A stretch of 64,000 nucleotides of DNA from assembly GCA_963798855.1 (NCBI GenBank), contig CAWCUU010000002.1, positions 1,302,001 to 1,366,000 on the forward strand, given 5' to 3'. Each line of letters begins with the position of its first letter. Position 1 is the stretch's first letter. Below are positions 53,924 through 62,202 of this stretch, one piece after another. The notes under the pieces are model-generated. The model worked only from the letters and a program-made list of their open reading frames with translations. It ran no database searches and was not told the origin of the DNA. This DNA is from CAWCUU01 sp963798855 (lineage in GTDB: Bacteria; Gemmatimonadota; Gemmatimonadetes; Longimicrobiales; RSA9). The translations under genes were made by a program, and so were the position numbers.

Positions 53924-55990
53924 ATGGCACCCACCGCTCTGACCTACCGGGTGACCGGCCGCCGCGCCGTCGCCCGCCTGGGTTCGCTGTCGCTCATCGC
54001 CGGCGCGCTACTCGGCGCGGCCGCTTGCGCATCCTCAATGGGAACCACGAGTGGCGCGACGCCGGCACCAGCCGGCGCCGAGTCCGCTTCGATGGCGACA
54101 CCGACGCCGAGCGCGACCAGCGCGGCATCGGGCTCGGATCCGCGCGTCGGACTGCGCGCGGGGCTCACGGACGCCGGCGAGGCCGTGTGGAACCTGCGCG
54201 TGCTGTCGAAGACAGCGCCGCCGAAGGACTTCATCGGGATCACGAACTCCGACCTCGCGTTCTCGGGCAGGTACGCGATCCAGGGCAATTACAACGGCTA
54301 TCAGATCTGGGACATCTCGAATCCTTCCGCGCCGGCGCTGGCGGTGGGCTACGTCTGCCCCGCATCGCAGAGCGATGTCTCGGTCTACAAGAACCTGCTG
54401 TTCGTTTCCGGCGAGGGGCTCTCCGGCCGGTTGGACTGCGGGAGCGAGGGTGTGTCCGAGGTCGTCAGCAAGGACCGGCTGCGCGGGCTGCGCATCTTCG
54501 ACATCAGCGACCTGCAGCACCCGAAGAACGTCGGCAACGTGCAGACGTGCCGCGGCTCCCACACGCACTCGGTGCTGGTGGACCCGAAGGATCCCGACAA
54601 CGTCTACGTCTACATCTCGGGCTCCGCGAGCGTGCGTCCAGACGAGGAGCTGCCGGGCTGCTCGAGCGCGCCGCCGAGCGAGGACCCGAACAGCGCGCTG
54701 TTCCGCATCGAGGTGATCAAGGTGCCGGTCGCGCACCCGGAGCAGGCGGCGATCGTCAGCTCGCCGCGCATCTTCAACGACCTCGTCGCGCCGCCGCAGC
54801 ACGGGCAGGCTCCCGAGGACATCAAGGCGATCGCGGAAGCGAAGGCGCGGGGCGCCTTCGTCGTCGACATCGAGGGAAACGACTTCGTGCTGCCCTCGCG
54901 GATGACCGAGCCGATGCTGGACAGCATCGTGAAGCAGCGTGGAGGGACGGGTGCCCCGACGGCCGCGGACAGCGCCACGCTGCGGGAGCAGCTGCCGGCG
55001 ATGATCGCGAAGATGATCGGTAACCGACCCGCGCAGGGGAACGGCCCGCGCCCGGGGCCGACTCAGTGCCACGACATCACGCTCTACCCGGCGATGGGTC
55101 TCGCCGGCGGCGCGTGCGCCGGCTACGGCCTGCTGCTCGACATCAGTAATCCGGTGGATCCGAAGCGGATCGCGGCGGTGAGCGACTCCAACTTCTCGTA
55201 CTGGCACTCCGCCACGTTCAACAACGACGGTACGAAGCTGCTGTTCAGCGATGAGTGGGGCGGCGGCGGTCAGCCGAAGTGCCGCGCGAGCGACCCGAAG
55301 GAGTGGGGCGCGGACGCGATCTTCACGGTGGACAATGGCGACCTGAACTTCCACAGCTACTACAAGATGTCGGCGCCGCAAACATCGCTCGAGAACTGCG
55401 TCGCCCACAACGGCTCTCTGATCCCGATCCCCGGGCGCGACGTGATGGTGCAGGCGTGGTATCAGGGCGGGATCTCCGTCTTCGACTGGAGCGACGCGGC
55501 GCACCCGAAGGAGATCGCCTTCTTCGACCGAGGCCCGGTGGACTCGACGGAGATGGCGATGGGCGGCAGCTGGTCGGCGTACTGGTACAACGGCGTCATC
55601 GTCAGCTCCGAGATCGCTCGCGGCCTCGACATCTTCGAGCTCGCGCCGAGCGAGTTCCTGAGCCAGAACGAGATCGACGCCGCGAAGTCCGTCAAGTTCG
55701 ACTACTACAATACGCAGGGCCAGCAGAAGTTCGTATGGCCGGCGACGTTCGCCCTGGCACGCGCCTATGTGGACCAGCTCGAGCGCTCGAAGGGACTCAC
55801 GGCCGAGCGAATCGCGTCCGTGCGTCGGGACCTCGCCGCGGCCGAGAAGACCATGGGCGACGCCCGCCGCGGAGCGCTGAGCGAGCTGGCGTCGCAGCTC
55901 GAAGGCGAGGTCGCAGGCTCATCGGACGGAGCGAAGGTCGGCAAGCTCGTTTCGGCGGTCCGCGGGCTCGCCGGGGCTTCGCAGGGCTAG
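53924..55990 (+). CDS. LVIVD-repeat lipoprotein
   Basis: A 688-residue protein. Two starts are possible: ATG 53864, which overlaps the DUF305 stop as ATGA, and ATG 53924, which follows AGGGGA and starts just ahead of a signal peptide (LSLIAGALLGAAACASS). I prefer 53924. LVIVD blades include YNGYQIWDISNPSAPALAVG, LRGLRIFDISDLQHPKNVGN, GLLLDISNPVDPKRIAAVSD and GGISVFDWSDAAHPKEIAFF, each within family expectations, and the closing MGGSWSAYWYNGVIVSSEIARG matches the family. The C-terminal 110 residues form a helical tail. Function unknown; a paralogue begins the window. Confidence 0.85.
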   Translation: MAPTALTYRVTGRRAVARLGSLSLIAGALLGAAACASSMGTTSGATPAPAGAESASMATPTPSATSAASGSDPRVGLRAGLTDAGEAVWNLRVLSKTAPPKDFIGITNSDLAFSGRYAIQGNYNGYQIWDISNPSAPALAVGYVCPASQSDVSVYKNLLFVSGEGLSGRLDCGSEGVSEVVSKDRLRGLRIFDISDLQHPKNVGNVQTCRGSHTHSVLVDPKDPDNVYVYISGSASVRPDEELPGCSSAPPSEDPNSALFRIEVIKVPVAHPEQAAIVSSPRIFNDLVAPPQHGQAPEDIKAIAEAKARGAFVVDIEGNDFVLPSRMTEPMLDSIVKQRGGTGAPTAADSATLREQLPAMIAKMIGNRPAQGNGPRPGPTQCHDITLYPAMGLAGGACAGYGLLLDISNPVDPKRIAAVSDSNFSYWHSATFNNDGTKLLFSDEWGGGGQPKCRASDPKEWGADAIFTVDNGDLNFHSYYKMSAPQTSLENCVAHNGSLIPIPGRDVMVQAWYQGGISVFDWSDAAHPKEIAFFDRGPVDSTEMAMGGSWSAYWYNGVIVSSEIARGLDIFELAPSEFLSQNEIDAAKSVKFDYYNTQGQQKFVWPATFALARAYVDQLERSKGLTAERIASVRRDLAAAEKTMGDARRGALSELASQLEGEVAGSSDGAKVGKLVSAVRGLAGASQG

Positions 55991-56050
55991 GGCGAGGGCG
56001 AGGGCAAGGGCTAGGAGGGAGAGGGGAAGGGGAAGGGGAACGCTAGGGGG
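55984..56050. repeat. GGGCGA/GGGGAA simple repeat
   Basis: Directly after the LVIVD stop the sequence is made of GGGCGAGGGC and GGGAAGGGGAA units, like those at 52.5 and 59.5 kb. The last codons of the LVIVD gene already belong to the repeat. Confidence 0.7.
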
Positions 56051-56057
56051 GGCGGTT

Positions 56058-56092
56058 AGCGGACGGCGGGCGGATGAGGCTCGCCGTCCGCT
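56058..56092 (+). terminator. Terminator after the LVIVD gene
   Basis: An 11-bp perfect stem AGCGGACGGCG/CGCCGTCCGCT (56058-56068 and 56082-56092) followed by TCAC. It lies in a 323-bp gap (55991-56313) that is otherwise simple repeat and a stretch with no gene that I can see. Confidence 0.6.
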
Positions 56093-56313
56093 TCACATTG
56101 GGTGGCGCGTCGGGAACCTTGACCCCGGGGAGCGCGTTGGTGTAGCCTGAAATCCGAGCGGCGCGCTCGGGCGATGCGGCCCACCGACCCTTCCGAAATG
56201 GCACCCGTAATCAGGCTCCGACAGGGCCGGCGTCACGACCCGTCGAATCCCGCCACCAAGAAGAAGTCGCCTGTATCGCGCCTGCGGAATCCCCACCCAA
56301 TTCGGAGGTCGTT

Positions 56314-57735
56314 ATGGCGCCGTTGAAGTTACGTCCCCGTCCAGCCGACGATCCATCACTTCACGCTTCCGCGGAGCGCCTCCGCGCCCGCATGCACGGG
56401 AGCGTGCTGCTGCCCGGCGCATCCGGCTACGATGAAGCGCGCACGATCTGGAACGCCATGATCGACCGCAGGCCTGCGATGATCGCGCGGTGTGTCGACT
56501 CCGATGACGTGCGGCATGCCGTGAGCTTCGCACGGCAGGAGGACCTGCTCCTGTCCATCAAGGGCGCCGGTCACAACATCGGCGGGCTGTCGCTGGCCGA
56601 CGGAGCGCTGCTCATCGACCTGTCGCCGATGCGCACCGTGCAGATCGATCCGGAGCGGCGTACGGCGCGTGTAGCACCCGGGTGTACGCTGGCGGACTTC
56701 GATGCCGCGGCGCAGGTGCACGGCCTCGCGACTCCGCTCGGCATCAACTCGACGACCGGCGTCGCCGGGCTCACGGTCGGAGGTGGCTTCGGTTGGCTCA
56801 GCCGGAAATACGGTCTCACGTCGGACAACCTGATCGCGGCGGACGTCGTGACCTCCGATGGCGAGCTGGTCCGAGTCAGCGAGAAGGACGAGCCGGACCT
56901 CTTCTGGGCGATCCGCGGCGGCGGCGGGAACTTCGGCGTCGTGACGTCGTTCGAGTTCCGGCTGCACCCGGTGGGGCCGGAAGTCATGTCGGGTCTCATC
57001 GTGCACTCCCTGGACGACGCGGCCGACGTGCTGCGCGGCTGGCACGAATTCACACAGAGCGCGCCGGACGAGGCCACGATCTGGGTGGTGCTGCGACCCG
57101 CCCCGCCGCTCCCGTTCCTGCCGCCGGAAGTGCACGGCAAGCCGATCATCGTGCTGGCGGGGATGTGGGCCGGCGATGTGGCGTCGGGCGAGGCCGGGCT
57201 CGCACCGCTCCGCGCCATCGGCAAGCCGATCGCGGACGTGATGGGACCGAAGCCGTACGCCGGCTGGCAGCAGGCGTTCGATCCGCTGCTCACCCCGGGC
57301 GCGCGGAACTACTGGAAGACGCACGACTTCGCGGACCTCTCGTCGGACGCGCTGGACCTGGCCGCGGATCTGGCCGCAAAGATGCCGTCGCCACACTGCG
57401 AGATCTTTCTCGGCCACATGGGCGGCGAGGTCAACCGCAAGCCGCGCGACGCGACCGCATACGGCGCGCGGGATGCGGAGTACATCATGAACGTGCACGG
57501 TCGCTGGGAGACCGCTGCCGAGGACGAGGCCGGCATCGGCTGGTGCCGCGACGTCTTCAACGCGCTGGCGCCGTTCGCCACCGGCAGCGCGTACGTGAAC
57601 TTCATGACGCAGGAGGAGGGCGCTCGAGTCGGGACCGCGTACGGCCCGAACTACGAGCGGCTGGTCGAGCTGAAGGACCGCTACGATCCCGGCAACCTGT
57701 TCCGGATCAATCAGAACATCGCGCCGACAGCGTAG
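56314..57735 (+). CDS. FAD-binding oxidoreductase with berberine-bridge C-terminus
   Basis: A 473-residue flavoprotein of the FAD_binding_4/BBE type. ATG 56314 has GGAGG upstream. The pyrophosphate-binding segment SIKGAGHNIGG carries the His that usually forms the 8-alpha covalent bond to FAD; the Cys that gives bicovalent attachment in BBE-like enzymes is not evident at the second site (STTGVAGLTVGGGFGWLSRK). The C-terminal BBE segment YGPNYERLVELKDRYDPGNL is present. These enzymes oxidise sugars or alcohols with O2. Substrate unknown. No signal peptide. Confidence 0.9.
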   Translation: MAPLKLRPRPADDPSLHASAERLRARMHGSVLLPGASGYDEARTIWNAMIDRRPAMIARCVDSDDVRHAVSFARQEDLLLSIKGAGHNIGGLSLADGALLIDLSPMRTVQIDPERRTARVAPGCTLADFDAAAQVHGLATPLGINSTTGVAGLTVGGGFGWLSRKYGLTSDNLIAADVVTSDGELVRVSEKDEPDLFWAIRGGGGNFGVVTSFEFRLHPVGPEVMSGLIVHSLDDAADVLRGWHEFTQSAPDEATIWVVLRPAPPLPFLPPEVHGKPIIVLAGMWAGDVASGEAGLAPLRAIGKPIADVMGPKPYAGWQQAFDPLLTPGARNYWKTHDFADLSSDALDLAADLAAKMPSPHCEIFLGHMGGEVNRKPRDATAYGARDAEYIMNVHGRWETAAEDEAGIGWCRDVFNALAPFATGSAYVNFMTQEEGARVGTAYGPNYERLVELKDRYDPGNLFRINQNIAPTA

Positions 57736-57758
57736 GCTAATCAGGCTGGGAGGCTGGG

Positions 57759-57796
57759 CAGGCTAGTCAGGAACGACGGCTAGCCTGACCAGCCTG
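57759..57796. terminator. Hairpin between convergent genes
   Basis: CAGGCTAGTCAGG (57759-57771) and CCTGACCAGCCTG (57784-57796) form a 13-bp stem with one mismatch and a 12-base loop. The right arm overlaps the last codons of the sulfatase. It may end both transcripts. Confidence 0.5.
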
Positions 57797-59450
57797 TCGT
57801 ATCCGGCAGCGTCACCTGCGGACGTCTCAGGCTGGTTCCGGGATCGAACGGGGTGTGCGGCACGGGGTCGGCGCTCGGGACACGGTATTCGACTCGTAGC
57901 TCCTGCAGCCGCTCCTTCAGCCGGGCGATGACATCGGCGTAGGCGGGGTCGTCGTAGACGCTGTTCATCTCGGCCGGATCGCGCGCGAGGTCGAAGAGCT
58001 CCCAATCGTCGGTCTCGTAGTAGCGGATCAGCTTGTAACGCTGCGTGCGGACGCCGTACTGGCGACGGACCATGTGCCAGCCGGGGTACTCGAAGTACTG
58101 ATAGTAGATCGCGTCGCGCCAGTCGGCGGGCGTGCGCCCCCTCAGCAGCGGCAGCAGACTTCTTCCCTGCATCTCGGCGGGCACCTTCACGCCGCCGGCG
58201 TCGAGCAGCGTCTCCGCGAAGTCGAGGTTCATCACCAGATCGCGGTTCACCGAGCCGGCAGCGGCGACACCGGGCCAGCGCACCAGCAGCGGGGTGCGCA
58301 GCGATTCCTCGTACATCCAGCGCTTGTCGAACCAGCCGTGGTCGCCGAGGAAGAAGCCCTGGTCGGACGTGTAGACGACGATGGTGTTGCGATCCAGACC
58401 GTTGCGGTGCAGGTAGTCGAGCACGCGGCCGATGTCGGCGTCCATCCCCTCGATGACGCGCATGTAGTCGGAGATGAAGCGCTGGTAGCGCCAGCGCGTG
58501 AGCTCGTTGCCGCGAAGGTCCCCGGCGTGGAACGCCGCGTTAGCCGAGTCGTATGCCGCGTGCCAGGCCCGCAACTGCTCGGTCGTGAGATCGTCGGGCG
58601 GTATGAGCTTCAGGTCCCGATCGAAGAGGTCCAGCGCGATCGTGTTCTCGGACTCGCGTGCCGGACGTGCGTGGCCGGAATGGTCGTCCCACAGCGTCGC
58701 CGGCTCCGCCAGCACCGTGTCACGGAAGAGGCCGAGCTGCGCCGGGCCCGGATCCCAGTACCGGTGTGGCGCATTGAACTGGAGCATCAGCAGGAAAGGC
58801 TGCCCTTTTCCGCGCGCGCGATCGACCCACGCCAGCGCGCTGTCCGTGATCAGGTCGGTCGTGTAGCCGATCGCGCGCGTCGTGTCTCCCGGTCCCGTGA
58901 TCAGCTGCGGGTTGAAGTAGGGCCCCTGGCCGCGCAGGATCTCGTAGCGGTCGAAGCCCTCCGGCGCCGTCTCGAGGTGCCATTTCCCGAACAGGCCTGT
59001 CGCGTATCCGGCCGCGTGCAGCAGCTTCGGGAAGGTCAGTGTCGTCGGGTGCAGCGGCTGCAGGTTCGTCATGACGCCGTTGAGATGCCCGTACTGTCCG
59101 GTCAGCACGGTCGCCCGACTCGGCTCGCAGATCGAGTTCGCGACGAACGCGTTCACGAACAGCATGCCCTCCCGCGCGATGCGGTCGATGCTCGGCGTCT
59201 CCGGCAGGCGGGCGCCGTACTGCAGATACGGCCGGTAGGCGGAGACTGCATGAGCTGCATGGTCGTCCGAGAAGAGGAAAACGATGTTGGGCTCGCCCGC
59301 GGCCTCGCCGGTGGGCGCCTCGGCTTCCGGTACGGGCAGGTCGTTTACTGCTTGGGCATCCGAGGCCGGTGCCCTGCGGGCGAGCATGGCGAGGACGAGG
59401 GCGAGGGCAAGGGCCAGGAAGGGCCAGGGGGTTGTCGCTGGGCTGGGCAT
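57780..59450 (-). CDS. Type I sulfatase, exported
   Basis: A 556-residue enzyme. ATG 59450 gives a signal peptide (WPFLALALALVLAMLARRAPA); the frame upstream merely translates GGGCGA repeats into Leu-Ala runs. The active-site motif C-E-P-S-R is at residues 108-112, with Cys108 expected to be converted to formylglycine by a separate enzyme not in this window. Metal Asp residues are in FLFSDDHAAHA (62-63), with VYTSDQGFFLGDHGWFDKRW downstream. The overall plan resembles heparan/iduronate or N-acetylglucosamine 6-sulfatases. Substrate unknown. Confidence 0.92.
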   Translation of the reverse strand: MPSPATTPWPFLALALALVLAMLARRAPASDAQAVNDLPVPEAEAPTGEAAGEPNIVFLFSDDHAAHAVSAYRPYLQYGARLPETPSIDRIAREGMLFVNAFVANSICEPSRATVLTGQYGHLNGVMTNLQPLHPTTLTFPKLLHAAGYATGLFGKWHLETAPEGFDRYEILRGQGPYFNPQLITGPGDTTRAIGYTTDLITDSALAWVDRARGKGQPFLLMLQFNAPHRYWDPGPAQLGLFRDTVLAEPATLWDDHSGHARPARESENTIALDLFDRDLKLIPPDDLTTEQLRAWHAAYDSANAAFHAGDLRGNELTRWRYQRFISDYMRVIEGMDADIGRVLDYLHRNGLDRNTIVVYTSDQGFFLGDHGWFDKRWMYEESLRTPLLVRWPGVAAAGSVNRDLVMNLDFAETLLDAGGVKVPAEMQGRSLLPLLRGRTPADWRDAIYYQYFEYPGWHMVRRQYGVRTQRYKLIRYYETDDWELFDLARDPAEMNSVYDDPAYADVIARLKERLQELRVEYRVPSADPVPHTPFDPGTSLRRPQVTLPDTTGWSG

Positions 59451-59459
59451 GTAGGAAGA

Positions 59460-59520
59460 TAGGGCGAGGGCAAGGGCGAGGGCGAGGGCGAGGGCGGGGG
59501 CGAGGGCGAGGGCGAGGGCT
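59460..59520. repeat. GGGCGA hexanucleotide repeat
   Basis: About ten units of GGGCGA with single changes lie between the divergent sulfatase and DUF819 genes and continue, degenerated, into the signal-peptide codons of the sulfatase. A complementary CGCCC-rich block follows (59525-59550). Confidence 0.8.
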
Positions 59521-59564
59521 CGTGCTCGCGCCCGCCCTCGCGCCCGCGCTATCTTACTCGCCCC

Positions 59565-60758
59565 ATGCCGATCTACAACCCGCTGTTCATCCTGGCGGCA
59601 CTGTGCCTGTTCGTGATGGTGTCGGAGTGGCTGGTGCGCAGGACGGCGCTGCGACACCTGGGGACGGCGCTGCTCGTGATCCTGATCACGGCGATCGCCG
59701 CGAACCTGAGGCTGATCCCGGCGGGGTCGAGTCCGGAGATGCCCGTCCCGGTGTACGACGCGATCTTCGCGTACGTTGCGCCGATCGCGATCTTCTGGCT
59801 GCTGCTGCCCGTCTCGCTGCGGGACATCATGAGGGCGGGGCTGCCGATCATCACGCTGTTCGTGATCGGCGCGGGCGGCGTCGTTCTCGGCGCCTTCATC
59901 GCGCTGCACACCTTTTCCGGAATGCGTGGAATCGGGCCGTTGCACGGCCCGCTCGGCGGGATGTTCGTCGCGACCTACATCGGCGGAAGCATCAACTTCA
60001 ACGCGGTCGCGCTCGGCTACGACGTCATCCGTAACGGCACCCTCTACGCCGGTGCCGTCGCGGTGGACAACGTCGTCACGACGACGTGGATGATCGCGAC
60101 GCTCGCGCTGCCACGCCTGCTCGCGCCGCTGTGGATGCGGCTTCCTGCCGGCGAGGAGGGCGACGTCGGGCTCGCCGACCGGGTGGAGCGCGCCGCGGTC
60201 ACGGACTTCTCGGACGCGGACGCGGAGCGGGTGGATCCGGGCGACCTGGGGCTGGTGCTGGCGCTCGGATTCCTCGCGCTCATCGCGTCCGACGGCATCT
60301 CGGATCTGCTGCAGCGGGCCGGAGTGACCGTGCCGTCCATCCTGGTGCTCACGGTGATCGCGCTGGTGCTCGCGCAGATCCCGGCGATCTCGCGACTGCG
60401 CGGGGTGCGCGTGCTCGGCATGTTCGCGGTCTACCTGTTCCTGGCCGTGATCGGCGCGTTCTGTGATGTCCCGCGCCTCCTGGGCCTTGGCCGCACCGGC
60501 CTGGTTCTGCTCGGCTTCGCGGCCACGCTCGTGCTCGTGCACGGTGTGGTGACGTTCGTGGCGGCGAGGCTGCTGCGCATCGACGCCGCGACTGCAGCGG
60601 TCGCATTGCAGGCCAACGTGGGCGGCTCGACCTCCGCGCTGGCGCTCGCGCGCAGCCTCGGACGCGGAGACCTCGTGCTGCCGGGCGTGCTCGTCGGAGC
60701 GCTGGGCAACGCGCTCGGCACCTTCGTAGGATTCTGGGCGGCCGGGAGGCTGATGTGA
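59565..60758 (+). CDS. DUF819 family integral membrane protein
   Basis: A 397-residue membrane protein with about ten helices, starting MPIYNPLFILAALCLFVMVS at ATG 59565. Features of the DUF819 (YjcL-like) family include GPLGGMFVATYIGGSINFNA and VAVDNVVTTTWMIATLALP in the first half, and LQANVGGSTSALALARSLGR and GALGNALGTFVGFWAAGRLM in the second, so the protein has an internal duplication typical of transporters. The substrate is not known. It is 19 bp upstream of the GH13 gene and may form an operon with it. Confidence 0.85.
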   Translation: MPIYNPLFILAALCLFVMVSEWLVRRTALRHLGTALLVILITAIAANLRLIPAGSSPEMPVPVYDAIFAYVAPIAIFWLLLPVSLRDIMRAGLPIITLFVIGAGGVVLGAFIALHTFSGMRGIGPLHGPLGGMFVATYIGGSINFNAVALGYDVIRNGTLYAGAVAVDNVVTTTWMIATLALPRLLAPLWMRLPAGEEGDVGLADRVERAAVTDFSDADAERVDPGDLGLVLALGFLALIASDGISDLLQRAGVTVPSILVLTVIALVLAQIPAISRLRGVRVLGMFAVYLFLAVIGAFCDVPRLLGLGRTGLVLLGFAATLVLVHGVVTFVAARLLRIDAATAAVALQANVGGSTSALALARSLGRGDLVLPGVLVGALGNALGTFVGFWAAGRLM

Positions 60759-60777
60759 CTCGTTGCGGAGAGGGTCG

Positions 60778-62199
60778 ATGATCGGATTCGGGAGGACGAG
60801 CGCGGGCGCGAGGGCGAGCGCGCTGGCTCGTGGATTGTTCCTCTGCCTCGCGCTGCTCGGGGCCTGTGTGGGGCAGTCCGCGGTCCCTCCGGCGCAGGAT
60901 ACCCCGGGGGTCCGTCTGGCTGCGGCGACGAGCGCACCCGCGATCGGGTCGCGGTCGTTCATCGCGCAGACGTCGCTGTACGAGGTCTTCGTGCGCGACT
61001 TCTCGGCGTCGGGCGACTTCCAGGGTGTGATTCGTGGCCTGGACCGCATCCGCGCGACGGGCGCGCAGGTGGTCTGGCTGATGCCGATCCACCCGGTCGG
61101 GGAGATGGAGCGGAAGGGGTCGCTCGGCTCCTCCTACTCGGTGCGCGACTACTACGCGATCAACCCGGCGTACGGGACGGAGGAGGATCTGCACGCGCTC
61201 GTGGACTCCTTGCACGCGCGGGGCATGAAGCTGATCCTGGACTGGGTGCCGAACCACACCTCGTGGGACAACGTCTGGGTCACCGAGCATCCGGAGTACT
61301 ACGCGCGCAACGAGGCCGGCGAGATGACGGTGCCCCGCGACAACGAAGGCAAGCTGACGGACTGGACCGACGTCGCGCAGCTGGACTACGGCAAGCCGGA
61401 GCTGCGCCGCGCCATGGTTGCAGCGATGAAGTACTGGTTGCAGGAATTCGACATCGACGGGTTCCGGATGGACGTCGCGGGCTTCGTGCCGGATGCGTTC
61501 TGGCGAGAGGCGATCCCGCAGCTGCGTGCGGTCAAGCCGATCCTGCTGCTCGCCGAGTGGGACGAGCCGCGCATGCAGGTGGACGGCTTCGACCTCACGT
61601 ACCCCTGGCCGTCGTACGCGAGGCTGAAGGAGGTCTGGAAGGGGGAGCGCGCCGCCGACTTCGTCGAGAAGGAGATCGAGGAGCTGCGGAAGATCCCGCC
61701 GACGGGAATGCGCATGCGCATGACGACGAATCACGACGAGACGGCGTGGGACCAGGCGCCGGTTACTCTCTTCGGCGGTTCCGCGGGCGCGCGCGCGGCG
61801 TTCGTCGCGATGGCGCTGCTGCCCGGGCCGCCGCTGCTCTACAACGGGCAGGCGGTGGAGAGCCCGCAGAAGCTGCCGCTCTTCGAGCGTGATCCCATCG
61901 AATGGAACCAGCCCCAGGCCGACGAGGCGCGCGCCTTTTACCGCAGGGCCATCGAGCTGTCCCGACGATTCGGCCTCGCCGGGGCCGGGATCGAGGTCGT
62001 GCCGACCGACGCCGAGAACGACGTGATCGCGTACCGGCGGGGCGACGCCATCGTGCTGGTGAACGCGCGGTCACAGCCGGTGCGCGTCACGGTCGCGGGC
62101 GTGGACGGGGCGCGGGATCTGATCGGCGGGGGCGTGCAGTCGGGCGAGCGCGTCGAGCTGCCGACGTACGGGGTGGTGGTGCTGGATACGGGTAGGTGA
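60778..62199 (+). CDS. GH13 alpha-amylase family lipoprotein
   Basis: A 473-residue exported enzyme. ATG 60778 follows GGAGAGGG and gives a lipoprotein signal (LFLCLALLGACVG, Cys30). The four GH13 regions are complete: ILDWVPNHTSW (region I), GFRMDVAGF with nucleophile Asp232, LLLAEWDEP with acid/base Glu260, and MTTNHDETAWD with Asp320. The C-terminal domain is short. Size and region I style suggest a maltogenic amylase or glucosidase-like enzyme acting on alpha-glucans at the envelope. It is 4 bp from the GHKL gene. Confidence 0.93.
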   Translation: MIGFGRTSAGARASALARGLFLCLALLGACVGQSAVPPAQDTPGVRLAAATSAPAIGSRSFIAQTSLYEVFVRDFSASGDFQGVIRGLDRIRATGAQVVWLMPIHPVGEMERKGSLGSSYSVRDYYAINPAYGTEEDLHALVDSLHARGMKLILDWVPNHTSWDNVWVTEHPEYYARNEAGEMTVPRDNEGKLTDWTDVAQLDYGKPELRRAMVAAMKYWLQEFDIDGFRMDVAGFVPDAFWREAIPQLRAVKPILLLAEWDEPRMQVDGFDLTYPWPSYARLKEVWKGERAADFVEKEIEELRKIPPTGMRMRMTTNHDETAWDQAPVTLFGGSAGARAAFVAMALLPGPPLLYNGQAVESPQKLPLFERDPIEWNQPQADEARAFYRRAIELSRRFGLAGAGIEVVPTDAENDVIAYRRGDAIVLVNARSQPVRVTVAGVDGARDLIGGGVQSGERVELPTYGVVVLDTGR

Positions 62200-62202
62200 G
62201 GC

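Noticed and set aside
57780..61049. Very long minus-strand frame of 1089 codons covering the sulfatase and the DUF819 gene
   Set aside because: Only the part below 59450 has family similarity; the rest is translated GGGCGA repeat and the antisense of a clear membrane-protein gene.
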